Shown here: positions 1 to 10,223 of the stretch, piece by piece
Position numbering within the stretch: position 1 is the first letter of the stretch
Layout: every line of letters begins with the position of its first letter
Assembly (NCBI GenBank): GCA_024741835.1
Contig: JAENRP010000004.1
Span: forward strand, 205,338 to 269,337
Direction of reading: 5' to 3'
Source of the DNA: Diplocarpon mali
Taxonomy: Eukaryota; Ascomycota; Leotiomycetes; Helotiales; Drepanopezizaceae
Length of the DNA: 64,000 nt
Notes under the pieces: model-generated
The model's input: only the letters and a program-made list of their open reading frames with translations
Databases searched by the model: none
Told to the model about the DNA's origin: nothing
Translations under genes and position numbers: made by a program

Positions 1-2853
1 GAGGACCCAATATTCTTGTCCCATGCCCATTGCGGCCAAGGATTCAAGTACAGCGGGCTTTTCGTCTGGTTGAGACCACAATGGATAGTTGTGCAGTATT
101 TGCTCCTGGTTCGTATGAGTGATCTTCCTCCGTGTGATACGAGAGCCATAGTTTGTTGACATAACTTGAATTTTCCATGGGTGACGGGCTCCTGGAGACA
201 CACTCTCGGCATCAGCTGAAAGAATCGTGTCCTTATTCGCCGAGGATAACGGCAGAGGCAAACTCGTTCAGGGCTGGCTGGACTGAGGTGTTCCCAGCGG
301 CGGCCCCTCTAGCAGGCCGCGTCCAATGGTTCGGCTTTAACATCGACTCTGCCGCGAGCTGCGTATCCGATATTTAGTAAAGCCGCACTCGGTGGAAAAC
401 ATAAGGCCTTGGAAGCCAGATCAAAGGACCTTCCAGAGTCTGAGAACTCAATCAAGATTGCAAGAAAAGGCTGTTGTCGCGAACGACAAGAGCAGGATGA
501 AGAGGAATTTCATAGATCCAGAAATCAATTGTGTACCAGGGCCACAGGAGCTAGTTACCAGCCGTAAGCCAAGTCAAGGTCACTTATGACTAGAGCCGGA
601 AATCACGACCGGGATATTTGTTCCTGGGTGAGGTCAGCGGGAAGTACTTGGATCCATAAAGCGACCTCCACGTCCAGAATCATGACATAGCCAATGAACC
701 TTCTTATATTCAAGACCAAGACTTCTCGAATTTCTGAACTTGACTTGGACTTAACAGGAAAAGGCTCCTCGATTCCAGGTTCAGATCTCTGCCCTCAAGA
801 GACGGCGGCCGGAAAATCGGCCGGACGAGAGCCAAATAGCCCATCGGCCGCCGAACCGCAGCCACGATAGTGTATGATCGGCCCTTTTACTAGTGCTAGT
901 CGCCATGGCTAGATCCGAACGCAAGACGAGCATGGAGCAATCGCCGAGTACTTGGTCTCTGTGATGAAACTTACTCAAGGTAGTTACTGGTGGATACGAA
1001 CGTAGCAGCATCAGAACCATACCAGCACACTCCAAGTTCACCACCAGACCGACGTCGTAACCTCGGCTTCCACCACCCGATGCACTCTGACCTCGTTCCC
1101 CATGTCCGGGCTAGAGATTGCATACTCCACACTCCAGTGATAGCCCGTGGTATAAGCAAGCAGGGTCCCACCGCCGTGAAACCTGCACGTCGCAATTGGG
1201 GTTTCGACCTTCGAGTGCCTTGTCTTCGTGTGGAGATCCTTATCCTAGGACTGGAGACTACTATCCACGCCTGCGGGAGCGACGGTGCTACATTTGGAGT
1301 TCAAGGAGAAGCACGTTGACGGCCCCGATGTCAGTTGTTGTGCTGTTGCTGGGGTCGGGTCGCGGTGGCATTTGAAGCCGTATCTTCTTCAGAATCCCGG
1401 GATACTGACCAGGAAACGTGCTAATGTAACACGGAAAAACTCGACACAGATGAAAGGGGGAAGGAGGTTATGAGGCTTCGTCCGCAACCCGCAACTTGAG
1501 CCCCAAGAGTCCCCCCCGCAGACCCATCGCCACCTTCAACACAGCTCACAGGCCTGATCTGATACCTCATTGTTGCCGGCCTCCTCTTGCAAGATCCTGT
1601 CCTTGTTATTCAAGACAATGAAATCCAGCTTCCATCCGCCGTGCAAGCGACCATGAGATTATCGTCGATGGCCATCGCGTAGTCCTAATCCGGGGAAGAT
1701 GATCGTGCCGACTGGAAGAACAGTTCTGAGGGCTCGGTATTTGATTGTTCGGTCCCAGGAGCCGGTGCCAGACCATCTCGGAGCTGCTTTGCGGCTCGCC
1801 GAAGAACTTGGATCGGCGGAGAGGGGCGTCGTGGACGGCGATTTGGTACGCAGGTAGGTCCCCGCGAGATCGAGGAGTCGAGCTCACTGGTCGGCACCAT
1901 GGCTAACGAGCCTTTGGCCATCCTCACAAACATCTACTCAGCACGCCAGCTCCCGGCGAGCAGACGAGCAGGGAACATCCACGTACCCTTGACCATTATT
2001 CACAAGACAGAAGGGCCCTCCAATGAAGTCGATAGTCGCGACCACGCTATCCTGCCGAACTCGTTTCGAGATCGTACATTCGGACGGCATGATAGCATGA
2101 TGGGACGGCAAAGGTGATTTAGAGGAGGCGAGCGAGGGTTTTTCTCGGATATGGCGTCTTGGGGAGGACATATTGTGTGCACACCTTTGCTTGGATCTCC
2201 ACTCCCGCTTCGTAAGGGAGAGACTTTTCTAGCGCGAAAACATCATGCCTCAGGACACATATGGTGGGTAAGCAGGGAAGGCCCGCTTGGGGAAGCCTTT
2301 TAGTACCCACAACCGGCTGAGATGACTCTTGCAACGCTTTTATAATTGCCTTCCTTGAATCTCAACTGCGCGGCTTGCCTCTTTTTTTTTTTTCGTTCGA
2401 GGAAGAGCGTGGAATGGCTCTGACTCGCTTACGTGTTGACGCCTCACAGTGGGCGTCTGCCAGAGTTGAATCCCTCTTCGAGGCCATTGGGAGGAGAGTC
2501 ATTGTTGGTGTTGCCTTGTGTAGTCTATTGCGAAGCAGAGTCAGTCAACGGTCATAGTCAGTGTTTTGAGGTGTCATGTCTGATCAACGGCACCGCCGGA
2601 ACTGTTCCGAGACCAATGTAAATTTGATGAGGTGCCAAAACTTTTCCAGTATCGTCCTAGTTACTTGATAACTGCAAGTTGTAGCCTGCCCCTACCCCTA
2701 AATGATTAGAACTATGACTTGCTCGCCCGCACTGAGCGCTATACAATGCAAGAGAATGCTGTCTATGTCGAATACCCGCCACATCTAAACGCCTCCCCCC
2801 TCCAAAAAAGGACCACCTGCAAAGAATTACACAGGAGAGGGAAAAAAAAAAAA
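1..2853. other. Gene-free stretch left of the APRT gene
   Basis: I see no supportable gene here. Open frames are short (under about 110 codons), overlap on both strands and show no family motif. A T-run lies at about 2381-2391 and an A-run at about 2842-2853, just past the APRT stop codon on the minus strand. A diverged or multi-exon gene cannot be excluded without homology search. Confidence 0.5.
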
Positions 2854-3792
2854 TCATCTTGTCTCGTCCGAGAGGAGAGTGGTGACCGGGGCAGTCAGCC
2901 TGTCGCGGCCCTTCAAGAAGTCGAGTTCGAGAATGAAGAGAAATCCGACCAGGTTACCGCCGAGTTGTTGGACGAGCTTGCCCGCCGCGCCTGCGGAGCC
3001 TCCTGTCATCTGATATTAGCCAGGGCGCTGCTGCTGTCCGGTGTGCAATCGGGCTCACCCGTTGCGATGATGTCGTCGACCACCAAGACGTTCTGCCCCT
3101 CCTTGATCGCATCCTTCTGGATCTCAAAGAAGTCTTGACCGTACTCCTTCTCGAAGGCCACCTTCTCGCATGGACCCGGAAGCTTCCCCGCCTTGCGCAC
3201 CGGAGCAAAGCCTGCACCTAGCTGCAAGGCCAGACTGGGCCCGAACAGGAAGCCTCTGGCATCCAGCCCGACTACAACATCCGGCTTGAGTCCATGGGTT
3301 GACTGCAGGACTTGAAGCTCCAGAGCACGGATCAGAGAAGTATGGATGGTGTGGTTGGCGAAGAGGGGGAGGATGTCGACGAAATCTATGCCCTGCTGCG
3401 GAAAGTCGGGGAAGTTTCGCAGAGCGGCGTGCAGTTCTTGCTTTGTACGGGCGACTGGATCGAGACCACGTTAGCACAACTCGAAGGGATTTGACGTCAG
3501 GTCAGAGGGAGATGGGATCATGTTCGACGACTATTCCTCTCAGCCCGAAGCCCAGGCGGGGATCAGGGATGGAGAGTCGTCGCGGACGAGTTTGCTGACG
3601 CCAAAGAGAGGGGAGGGGGNNNNNNNNNNNNNNNNNNNNNNNNNNNNNNNNNNNNNAAAAAAACGGGAGGGGCATACGTTCGGAGGCACTGGCGGTAGCG
3701 GAGGAGGGCTGGGACTCAAGTCTCTGGGCATGGTTCGCAGTGGTAGTCGCAGCGGTGCTTTGGGGAGCAACAGGTGGGGGCTGCGTGGTCAT
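2854..3792 (-). CDS. Adenine phosphoribosyltransferase, 3 exons
   Basis: Purine salvage enzyme that makes AMP from adenine and PRPP in the cytosol. Minus-strand exons are 3792-3678, 3454-3059 and 3002-2854, total 660 bases, 219 residues. This is a normal length for fungal APRT. The PRPP-binding motif [14 protein letters not shown] is rebuilt exactly across intron 2 (donor GTGAGC, acceptor ACAG). Upstream are the family segments [20 protein letters not shown] and [20 protein letters not shown]. The N-terminus is Thr/Ala/Ser-rich, as in other filamentous fungi. Intron 1 (donor GTATGC, branch CTAAC, acceptor CCAG) contains the 37-base N gap, so its length is not certain. The splice joins codons cleanly into [17 protein letters not shown]. 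The start is the ATG at 3792; a longer upstream minus frame to 4435 is low-complexity and unrelated. Seen: motifs and splice signals. Known: PRPP motif of type I phosphoribosyltransferases. Yeast orthologue APT1. Confidence 0.93.
3620..3656. other. Assembly gap (37 N) inside APRT intron 1
   Basis: Run of N flanked by a G-rich stretch on the left and an A-run on the right on the plus strand. The gap lies wholly within the predicted first intron of the APRT gene, so it does not remove coding sequence in my model. A small extra exon inside it cannot be ruled out. Confidence 0.99.
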
Positions 3793-4761
3793 GGTGCAGA
3801 GAGAAAGGAGAGGAAGAGACGAAGCGGAGGCGAGGCAAAGAGAGGTCAAGTAGGTAAAATCAGATCTTTCCTAAGGATGGGGGAACGCGGCGACGGCGAC
3901 GGCTTTGGTGGGGTTGCTTCTGGCCTGGCCATGGATCTGGCGAGGAGGGGCCTGATAAGGGGAGTCTTAATTGGCTTTTGACGGTTGGATGAGCAGGGAA
4001 GGAGATCCGTGAAAGCAAATCAGACAAGCCAGCTATCGTGTAGGGGCGATGGGACTGCAGCCAGCGCAGGAGGAGCAGCTGGGTGCCGCTGGAGAGGTGC
4101 AGCTGGAGAGCCGGCCAGAATGCTGCAGATATAGGTTGTCTCTCTCTATCTTGCCAGGAGGGGCTGCAGCCGTAGCAGCCGGGCGTCCAGTCCGGTCGAG
4201 TCGAGTCCGTCCGGCGGCGTGCAAGTCCTTTTGAGCGCGGGGGATAAGAGACGAGACGCTTGGTCCAGCAGGGTGAGAAGACCAGCCGGGATGGGATGGG
4301 ATGGGTTGGGAGGTTCGGATTCCTGCAGAGACGACGTGCAGAGGTCGAGGTCGAGGCGGTGGAGGGGAAAGGGGGGGAGGGAGAGAACGAGAACGAGGAG
4401 GTCGGGGGGAAGCGGGAAGTTCTGCTTAGTCTCATGTCTGACTAAGGCAGCCGGCTCTCTGTTAGCTCGATACTGCAAATTGACTTCCATGTGCTGGCTT
4501 CCCGGCCGTCGCAGGTGATTTTGATATTCTTGTCCATGAGCCAGCCCCCTGTTTTGACCCGTATGTATGCTCACACGGTATTCATCTGAGCCCGCTCCCC
4601 CTCTTACCCGTATCGATGCTCACTGATTATTCATCTGAGCCCACTCGAGGACTAGCCCCTCTCTAATGCAGTCGTGTTACGACCACGAGCAAGCCCAGGC
4701 ATGTATTGAGACAGGCCGTTCCATGAGCCAAGCCTGAGAAATGCCAATCAGCCGGTCCCAT
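3793..4761. other. Upstream region of the APRT gene
   Basis: Presumed promoter and leader of APRT, read on the minus strand. It is very GC-rich and purine/pyrimidine biased. A minus frame at 4435-3860 stays open for 191 codons but is Ser/Pro/Arg low complexity without a domain, and I do not call it a gene. A G-rich block at 4288-4310 has five GGG runs with two-base loops. Confidence 0.5.
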
Positions 4762-5115
4762 AGACTCACATGCATGTATATAGACAGATAGACGGCAGAT
4801 GTACGTACAGGTATAGAGGTATGGATATAGATATAGATGTAGATATAGATATATATACAAATATACGTAAATACATACATATACACATACACATGTACAT
4901 ATATATACATATATACACACACATATACATACATACATACATACATATAGATATATAGATATGGATATGAATTTGGATTTGGATTTGGATATAGATATAT
5001 ATACATATATACATATACACACACATATTTATCTATACATACATACATATACACATATATACACATACACATATATACACATATACACATATACATATAT
5101 ATATACACACACAAA
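4762..5115. repeat. Complex TA/CA/GATA microsatellite
   Basis: About 350 bases of mixed short repeats: TATAGA and GATA units, then TATACA/CATACA units, a GGATTT triplet block near 4970-4990, then alternating TACACATATA. Long parts alternate purine and pyrimidine strictly. Open frames across it give only Tyr/Ile/Val/Cys repeats and are not genes. Confidence 0.95.
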
Positions 5116-5467
5116 CCTCCACAGCTCAAGGCAGCCCTTCGCGGTGTCGTGCAGACGTCAACTCTGAAGAGCCATCGGTTCGCCGGGAGCTTTGAACCTG
5201 GTACCACATCCCCCCCCCCCTCTGCCACCTCCCGCACAGGCCAGATAGCACAATCTCATGTGCCCATGGTGTTTTTGGCTTTGGCGTCGGGCAGTCTCAT
5301 GTGGTGGAAGGTTTGGCCTGCCGCGCGAAGAAAGCTGGGGGGCGGGGAGGAGCCAGCTCACCGCATTTTTGATCTCGTCTGTCCTGTCAAGCACCTCTCC
5401 GTCTCTCTCCGCGTCTGGACAGGGAGAGCGCCGAGAGGAGACGCGGCAGGGCCGGAGGGGGGGATGC

Positions 5468-5557
5468 TCCATAGAGTCGGGGGCAATCCGAGAGAGATCC
5501 ATAGATCCGGGGGCCATTCGCGAGAGATCCATAGATTCGAGGGCAATCCGAGAGAGA
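5468..5557. repeat. Three 30-bp tandem units
   Basis: Units begin at 5468, 5498 and 5528, each starting TCCATAGA and ending CGAGAGAGA or nearly so. The period of 30 is a multiple of three, so both strands stay open across it and give ten-residue repeats such as SIESGAIRER. I regard the frames as a by-product unless transcripts show otherwise. Confidence 0.9.
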
Positions 5558-5839
5558 ATCCAGACCGACACGTCCGGGAACGTCCGCCCAGGCATCCTAC
5601 CGGAAGAAAGGTCGCAGCAGTGCGCCGCCGAGCAAGGACTCCTCCTCTCGCTCTACCCGAAGGCACGACATCGCTGCACGAGGCTGGACTCCACCACCAC
5701 CGCTGTTATCGATAAGCACGGCGCGTATCCCTCGGTCGAGACCGTAGCGCGCAGCTGCTGATCGAGGGGGAGTGTTGGTTTCACAAGGTGCGCACTGAAA
5801 AAGGTATGATTGTATGCTGGTTGTAGTTGTAGATGACCT

Positions 5840-5841
<2 letters not shown>

Positions 5842-5877
<36 letters not shown>
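5842..5877. repeat. (GA)n microsatellite
   Basis: Uninterrupted GA dinucleotide run of about 36 bases, followed by GAAAG. Simple repeat with no coding content. Confidence 0.95.
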
Positions 5878-5881
<4 letters not shown>

Positions 5882-6426
5882 AGTACTCGAGGCAGCCTAT
5901 GCCAAGGCCATCACGTGTCCCTGAGATTCACTCTCCTCCTTCACTCTCGTCATATGCCTTACATGTGACCCCGATCACTATATTCCTCTAAAAACCTTCC
6001 CAGGTTTTGCACTTCTGGCCATATTGGACATCTGTGCCTGTAGGGACTCGTGTCGGCGCCTCGTGTCTAGTCTGTCTCTCGTCTGGGCCGTCCCCCGTCA
6101 CATTCTCGAGCAAGATCTTCCACGTGCGGGCCTACCACGGGGGAGCTCGTACACCTACGAGGCCCCGAGCAGAAGAGAGAGGTGGACTGGGGACCGGGGA
6201 CCGTGGACCGGCTATTGTCCCATGGCACAGTACCGGACACTACAGTACGGCTACGCAAGAGTCGAGAGCCCCTCGAGGTACCCACCCGGGCGAAGTAGCC
6301 GCCAGTATCTGGCCATCCTAGCCTTGTATATATTGAACTATCGGGCCAGCTTCTGGAAGTTGGCTTCTCCGACGGGTGTAGGTGGGATTCGGGGGTAGCC
6401 CCTTCAGGTCTCGCAGTAAGCGAAAA

Positions 6427-6575
6427 GGAAGAGCAAGAGACCGAGAGACAAGAGACTAAGAGACAAGAGACCAAGAGACAAGAGACAAGAGACAAGAGAC
6501 CAAGAGACAAGAGACAAGAGACAAGAGACCAAGGACAAGAGACCAAGAGACCAAGAGACCACGAGAGCAAGAAGA
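6427..6575. repeat. AAGAGACA/AAGAGACC minisatellite
   Basis: About 150 bases made of 7- and 8-base purine-rich units (AAGAGAC with variable last base). The plus strand is almost pure purine with C at regular spacing. The minus frame crossing it yields a Leu/Ser/Val repeat and belongs to a spurious open frame. Confidence 0.93.
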
Positions 6576-8362
6576 ACAAGAAGAGCCTGGGCGAAATCAC
6601 CCCGTCAAGCAACGCCGGCTCTGACTGCTCCTTGATCCTCCGGAACAAGCCTGATCGGAGCCCTCTAACCTTAACTGCTCATCCTACCGTCACCTCTTGA
6701 CCTACTCTGCCTCCATTCCCGACCTGACCTTACCGGCCTGTGGTAATGCACTGCGGAAACCTTCCATCCCCTGTCGACGAGGGGGCCCCCTGGACACTGG
6801 GTTGCGATACTATATAATGCACCGTGTGAACCCAGTCATCGAATTCCGTAGAGGAGAAATCCGAACACTCGTGCCGTCGACCCTGATCTCTCGTCGAGCC
6901 GGTTTTCCCCCTCTTTGCCCCCCCTCCGGCCGGGGGTATTGTGCTTGATTCGCACGGAGAAAATGATGTGATGCTCGGAAGACAGGGGACCGGAGATACC
7001 CGCTGGACTCCAGCTGGAATGCGGTGCACATGTTTTTATTTTCTTTTTCTCTTTCTTTTTCGTCTTCTTTGCCCCCCGGCAATCTCGCGACGCTGCGTCA
7101 AACACGCATCAGACCATCCTAGACACCTCATCCTCGCTGCTCTCCACTACAGAGACAACCCTCGAGAGCGGCGCCGTCTGCGCAGCGACCCGCCTCCGAA
7201 CCCATGCCCCCCGTTCGGAGAGAGGCGAGGAGAACAGAGAAAGGGCCCGGGGGAAGGGGAGGCTCCGGCCGTGGCGCCCTGCTCGGCCCGCTCGATCGGA
7301 CCGCGCCACGCAGCCGTGGGCGTGGAGCGCGGACGAGACGGGATGCTCGACGGACGGGGAGCCGACGTCGCGACTCGCCGGCCCCGACCTTGGACGTTGG
7401 CCTGGGTCGCGATCGATTGGAATGGCACGAAATCCCTACACCGGCGTCGACCCGGTCGCCAGGCACATCCGCCGCGTCGCGAGGCGAGGCTCCCTGTCTG
7501 GCACCGCGGAGAGACGGTCGGCGGCTGTCGAGGATGCTTTACATGATGCAGTCTGCTACGTACAGCAAGACACCGTGGGCGAGAAGCGACCTTGTGGAAG
7601 CCACGCCACAGTGATCGATTCCATGTTTGTTGACCCTACCAGAGGTGGGATGGCGAGGGGAGTTTGCCGAGTCTCGGGTAAAAAATAATAACAACAGAAA
7701 AAAAAAACCAGGCATTACGCAGACGACGGCTACAAAGGAGTTTTTTTTTTTTCCTTCCCCTCATTCCCCCTGACGACTTCCCGAGAGCAAGTCCCGACGC
7801 CCGTTTCTCGTTTTCTGCCACGCAAGACGGCCTGCTTACCTAGATGGTAGATGGATGAAAGACATCGACAAAACTCGTTCTCCGATTAGTCACCCATCGG
7901 CCCCGGCCCCCGAGACAGCGGGACCTGTAAGCGGCAACGCTTGTTTACTTCGGGTAAGCGATCCGTCGTTCCTCTCGGTAGGCCGAACCCTCACAGCATG
8001 GCATCAAGCACTTCCTCGCAGGCCGGACACAATCACCACTTGGGTGCTGGTTTCTCCAGAGAGGCTCAGAGCGCGCTTGCACGGTCAGCTGTACCTCCGC
8101 GCGGTATTGGTTTGGCCTGCGGGCGAGCATGCTTCGTGGGAACCCGGGCCGAGATCTCACGTCTCCTCCCGGCCGAAGGCTCGTTTTTCCCCGCTGCCGT
8201 GAAGCACCAGGATACTCTGTGTGAGAAACGAGGCGGTGGTGGCTATGCGCTTGGCGCTCTCCACGGCCCTGTTCCTGTATATAACTCCTCACTCCACGGA
8301 TCTGGGAATCTAGTCTGCACCTCTAGATCTACACCTCTTGATGCTATCATCCTTGATTCAGC

Positions 8363-9195
8363 ATGGCCGTTCCAACAGACATGACGCTCCGGACCTTGAA
8401 CGGAAAGTTTTCTCTCGTAGGTCGATTCGCGACTTCCATTGTCTTTGTCTTGACCACTCGCATCAGCTTCCTGAGCTTGATTCCCGATGCTGACCCTGAG
8501 ACAGAACAAGACCTTATCTGACCCAGCAGACAAGCTGATGTCCTTGGTTCGTCGCTCACCTTGACCTTCTCGGCCGGAAGATAGCTCACGCACCACCGCA
8601 GCAGGGCTTCCCGTACCTCATCCGCATGGCAGCGGGGAAATCCAACGTCAACCTCACATTCACGTCTATTCCCGCCGACTCCACCGACGGCCCATCCAAG
8701 ATCAAGATCGCTACCCTGGTCTCGGCGGCCGGGCTGTCGCTGGGTAAAGAGAGGACAGAGGAGCGCGTCTTGGATGGCTCGGTGTTCGAAGACAACGAGG
8801 GACCTCTGGGACCAACGACCGGGCGTTTCTGGTGGTCTTCCTTGGGTGAACTTTCGCTTGAATTTGATACTGCTCCCAATGCGGCGGCGACGGCTGGGTC
8901 GAATTTCTTGAAAGGCTTTGATGGCAAGGATGCGGGGGCTAAGGAGCTGACGGGGTCGAATTTCCGGTTGAAGGGGGCAGATGTGGGTGTTGGGGCTGGC
9001 GATGAGGTTATCAGGCTTCAGATCCATGCGAAGAAGTCGGGAGCCTCTGCGGATCATTCGTGGGGCTTCGAGACGGGAATAGGGGAGGGAGGGGAAAGGG
9101 GGGCGAGGAGGTATACGAGACGTATTCTGGTGAGAAAGGACGGGAAGACTGAGATAGCTAGGCTGGTCTATGATTACCTAGGGCCGGGTGCATAG
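8363..9195 (+). CDS. Fungal lipocalin-like protein of unknown role, 3 exons
   Basis: Exons 8363-8416, 8505-8546 and 8602-9195 give 690 bases, 229 residues. Intron 1 has donor GTAGGT and acceptor ACAG. Intron 2 has donor GTTCGT and acceptor CGCAG; both are phase 0. The start reads MTLRTLNGKFSLNKTLSDPAD at residues 7-27. This pattern, together with a later aromatic HSWGFE and a C-terminal RRYTRRI...ARLVYDYLG, matches from memory a family of small fungal proteins that open with MTLKDLNGKW-NKTLSD and are predicted to be lipocalin-like beta barrels. No function is established that I know of. There is no signal peptide or membrane segment, so a cytosolic place is likely. The middle (about residues 60-150) is rich in Gly/Ala and may include a lineage-specific insertion. 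The gene model is strong because two intron removals restore the family N-terminus in frame; the family assignment is moderate. Confidence 0.78.
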
Positions 9196-10223
9196 TTTGC
9201 GAGGCCCAGTGCTCTGGTACTTGTGGTGGGGTGGCGACGAAAGTATAGTTGAATAAAGGCCGCTCGAAACTGATCCCATTATGGCCGAAACCTTTCTGCG
9301 AGGGACGATGTTCTAGACTAGGACATTTTGACTGGCACGGTGGCTGTGAGACCCAGATGGGAAGTGTATTTTGCCTCATCCAACAGCATGAATCAACGGG
9401 CCGGGAATTGACTGGAACAGAGTTCACGGTATTCCAATCCAGCTAGTATGTATCGAACACTTCGAACCGCTCTCTCAGACTTCAGAATCAAGAGCAGTAG
9501 ATACGGAACGCATGTTTTGTATACCGTCGTCCAACGAAGAAAAGTCTAATGAAAGGCTCTCACACTCGCAGTTTTCTGTGGGATGGCAGAATTGCGCTGT
9601 GGTCGGACGGATAAGGATCGCTTCGTGAAAAGCCGCATAACCAGCAGTTCCCAAGATAAAGCATACGACAAGAGACTGGAAGCACCATCTCGGGGGATAC
9701 AGACGGGGCCATGGGTCGAATGCCGCAAATGACAGCTGAAGCTGCTACACGACCAGGACATCTGGCTATGACAGGCGCTGGCCGTAGCGAGCGGCAGGCC
9801 CTGACCCTGCGATCTCCCTGTTTGCCATGCCTCTTATGTATAGAAAGAGACACCTGCTAATGGTTTGCGCAAGCTGGAAACCCGTGTTCGGCAGATGATG
9901 AGAAGAGCAAAGCAATGGATAGCCTCGTGTTGCTACCGACCTTGAAAGGACTTTGGGTGCGCGATTCTCAGCCCGGATGATGGGGAACCTCCATAGCAGA
10001 GGATGTAGTTCCAGGAGAATGATGTCGAGGCCAAGGTCAGGAAGAAGCAGACGAAGCGAAGTCGAGCTTGACTCGCCAATTTCCACCGGTGGAAGATACG
10101 GTTGCCGCAGTTATCCCGAAATCAATCAGCACTGACCGCGGAATAGTTACAGTAACGCTTGAAGATGTCGCCGTCGGCAGCAGCAATGCCCAGGCCCAAC
10201 TTGCACGCATAACGAGGGCTCGC
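9196..10223. other. Intergenic region between lipocalin-like and membrane-protein genes
   Basis: 3' flank of the lipocalin-like gene and 5' flank of the membrane-protein gene. The frame of the next gene is open back to about 10068 but has no in-frame ATG before 10224, so a longer N-terminus through an upstream exon remains possible. Nothing else recognisable. Confidence 0.5.

Larger units (their letters stand above)
5116..8362. other. Gene-free stretch with several minisatellites
   Basis: No gene can be supported. Several frames of 100 to 200 codons occur on both strands (for example 5149-5715 plus, 6067-6648 minus, 6941-7546 plus), but they overlap each other, are compositionally simple and carry no motif. 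They follow from GC-rich sequence and from repeats whose period is a multiple of three. Short T- and A-runs lie at about 7700-7752. Confidence 0.5.

Noticed and set aside
3860..4435. 191-codon minus frame upstream of APRT
   Set aside because: Ser/Pro/Arg low complexity, overlaps the G-rich strand bias, no domain; APRT is complete without it.
5149..5715. 188-codon plus frame
   Set aside because: Runs through a minisatellite and overlaps equally long frames on the other strand; no motif.
6067..6648. 193-codon minus frame
   Set aside because: Leu/Ser/Val repeats are the translation of the AAGAGACM minisatellite.
6941..7546. 201-codon plus frame
   Set aside because: Arg/Pro-rich GC-driven open frame; overlapping frames on both strands, no domain.
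8347..9057. 236-codon minus frame
   Set aside because: Antisense shadow of the lipocalin-like gene, whose plus-strand exons restore family motifs.
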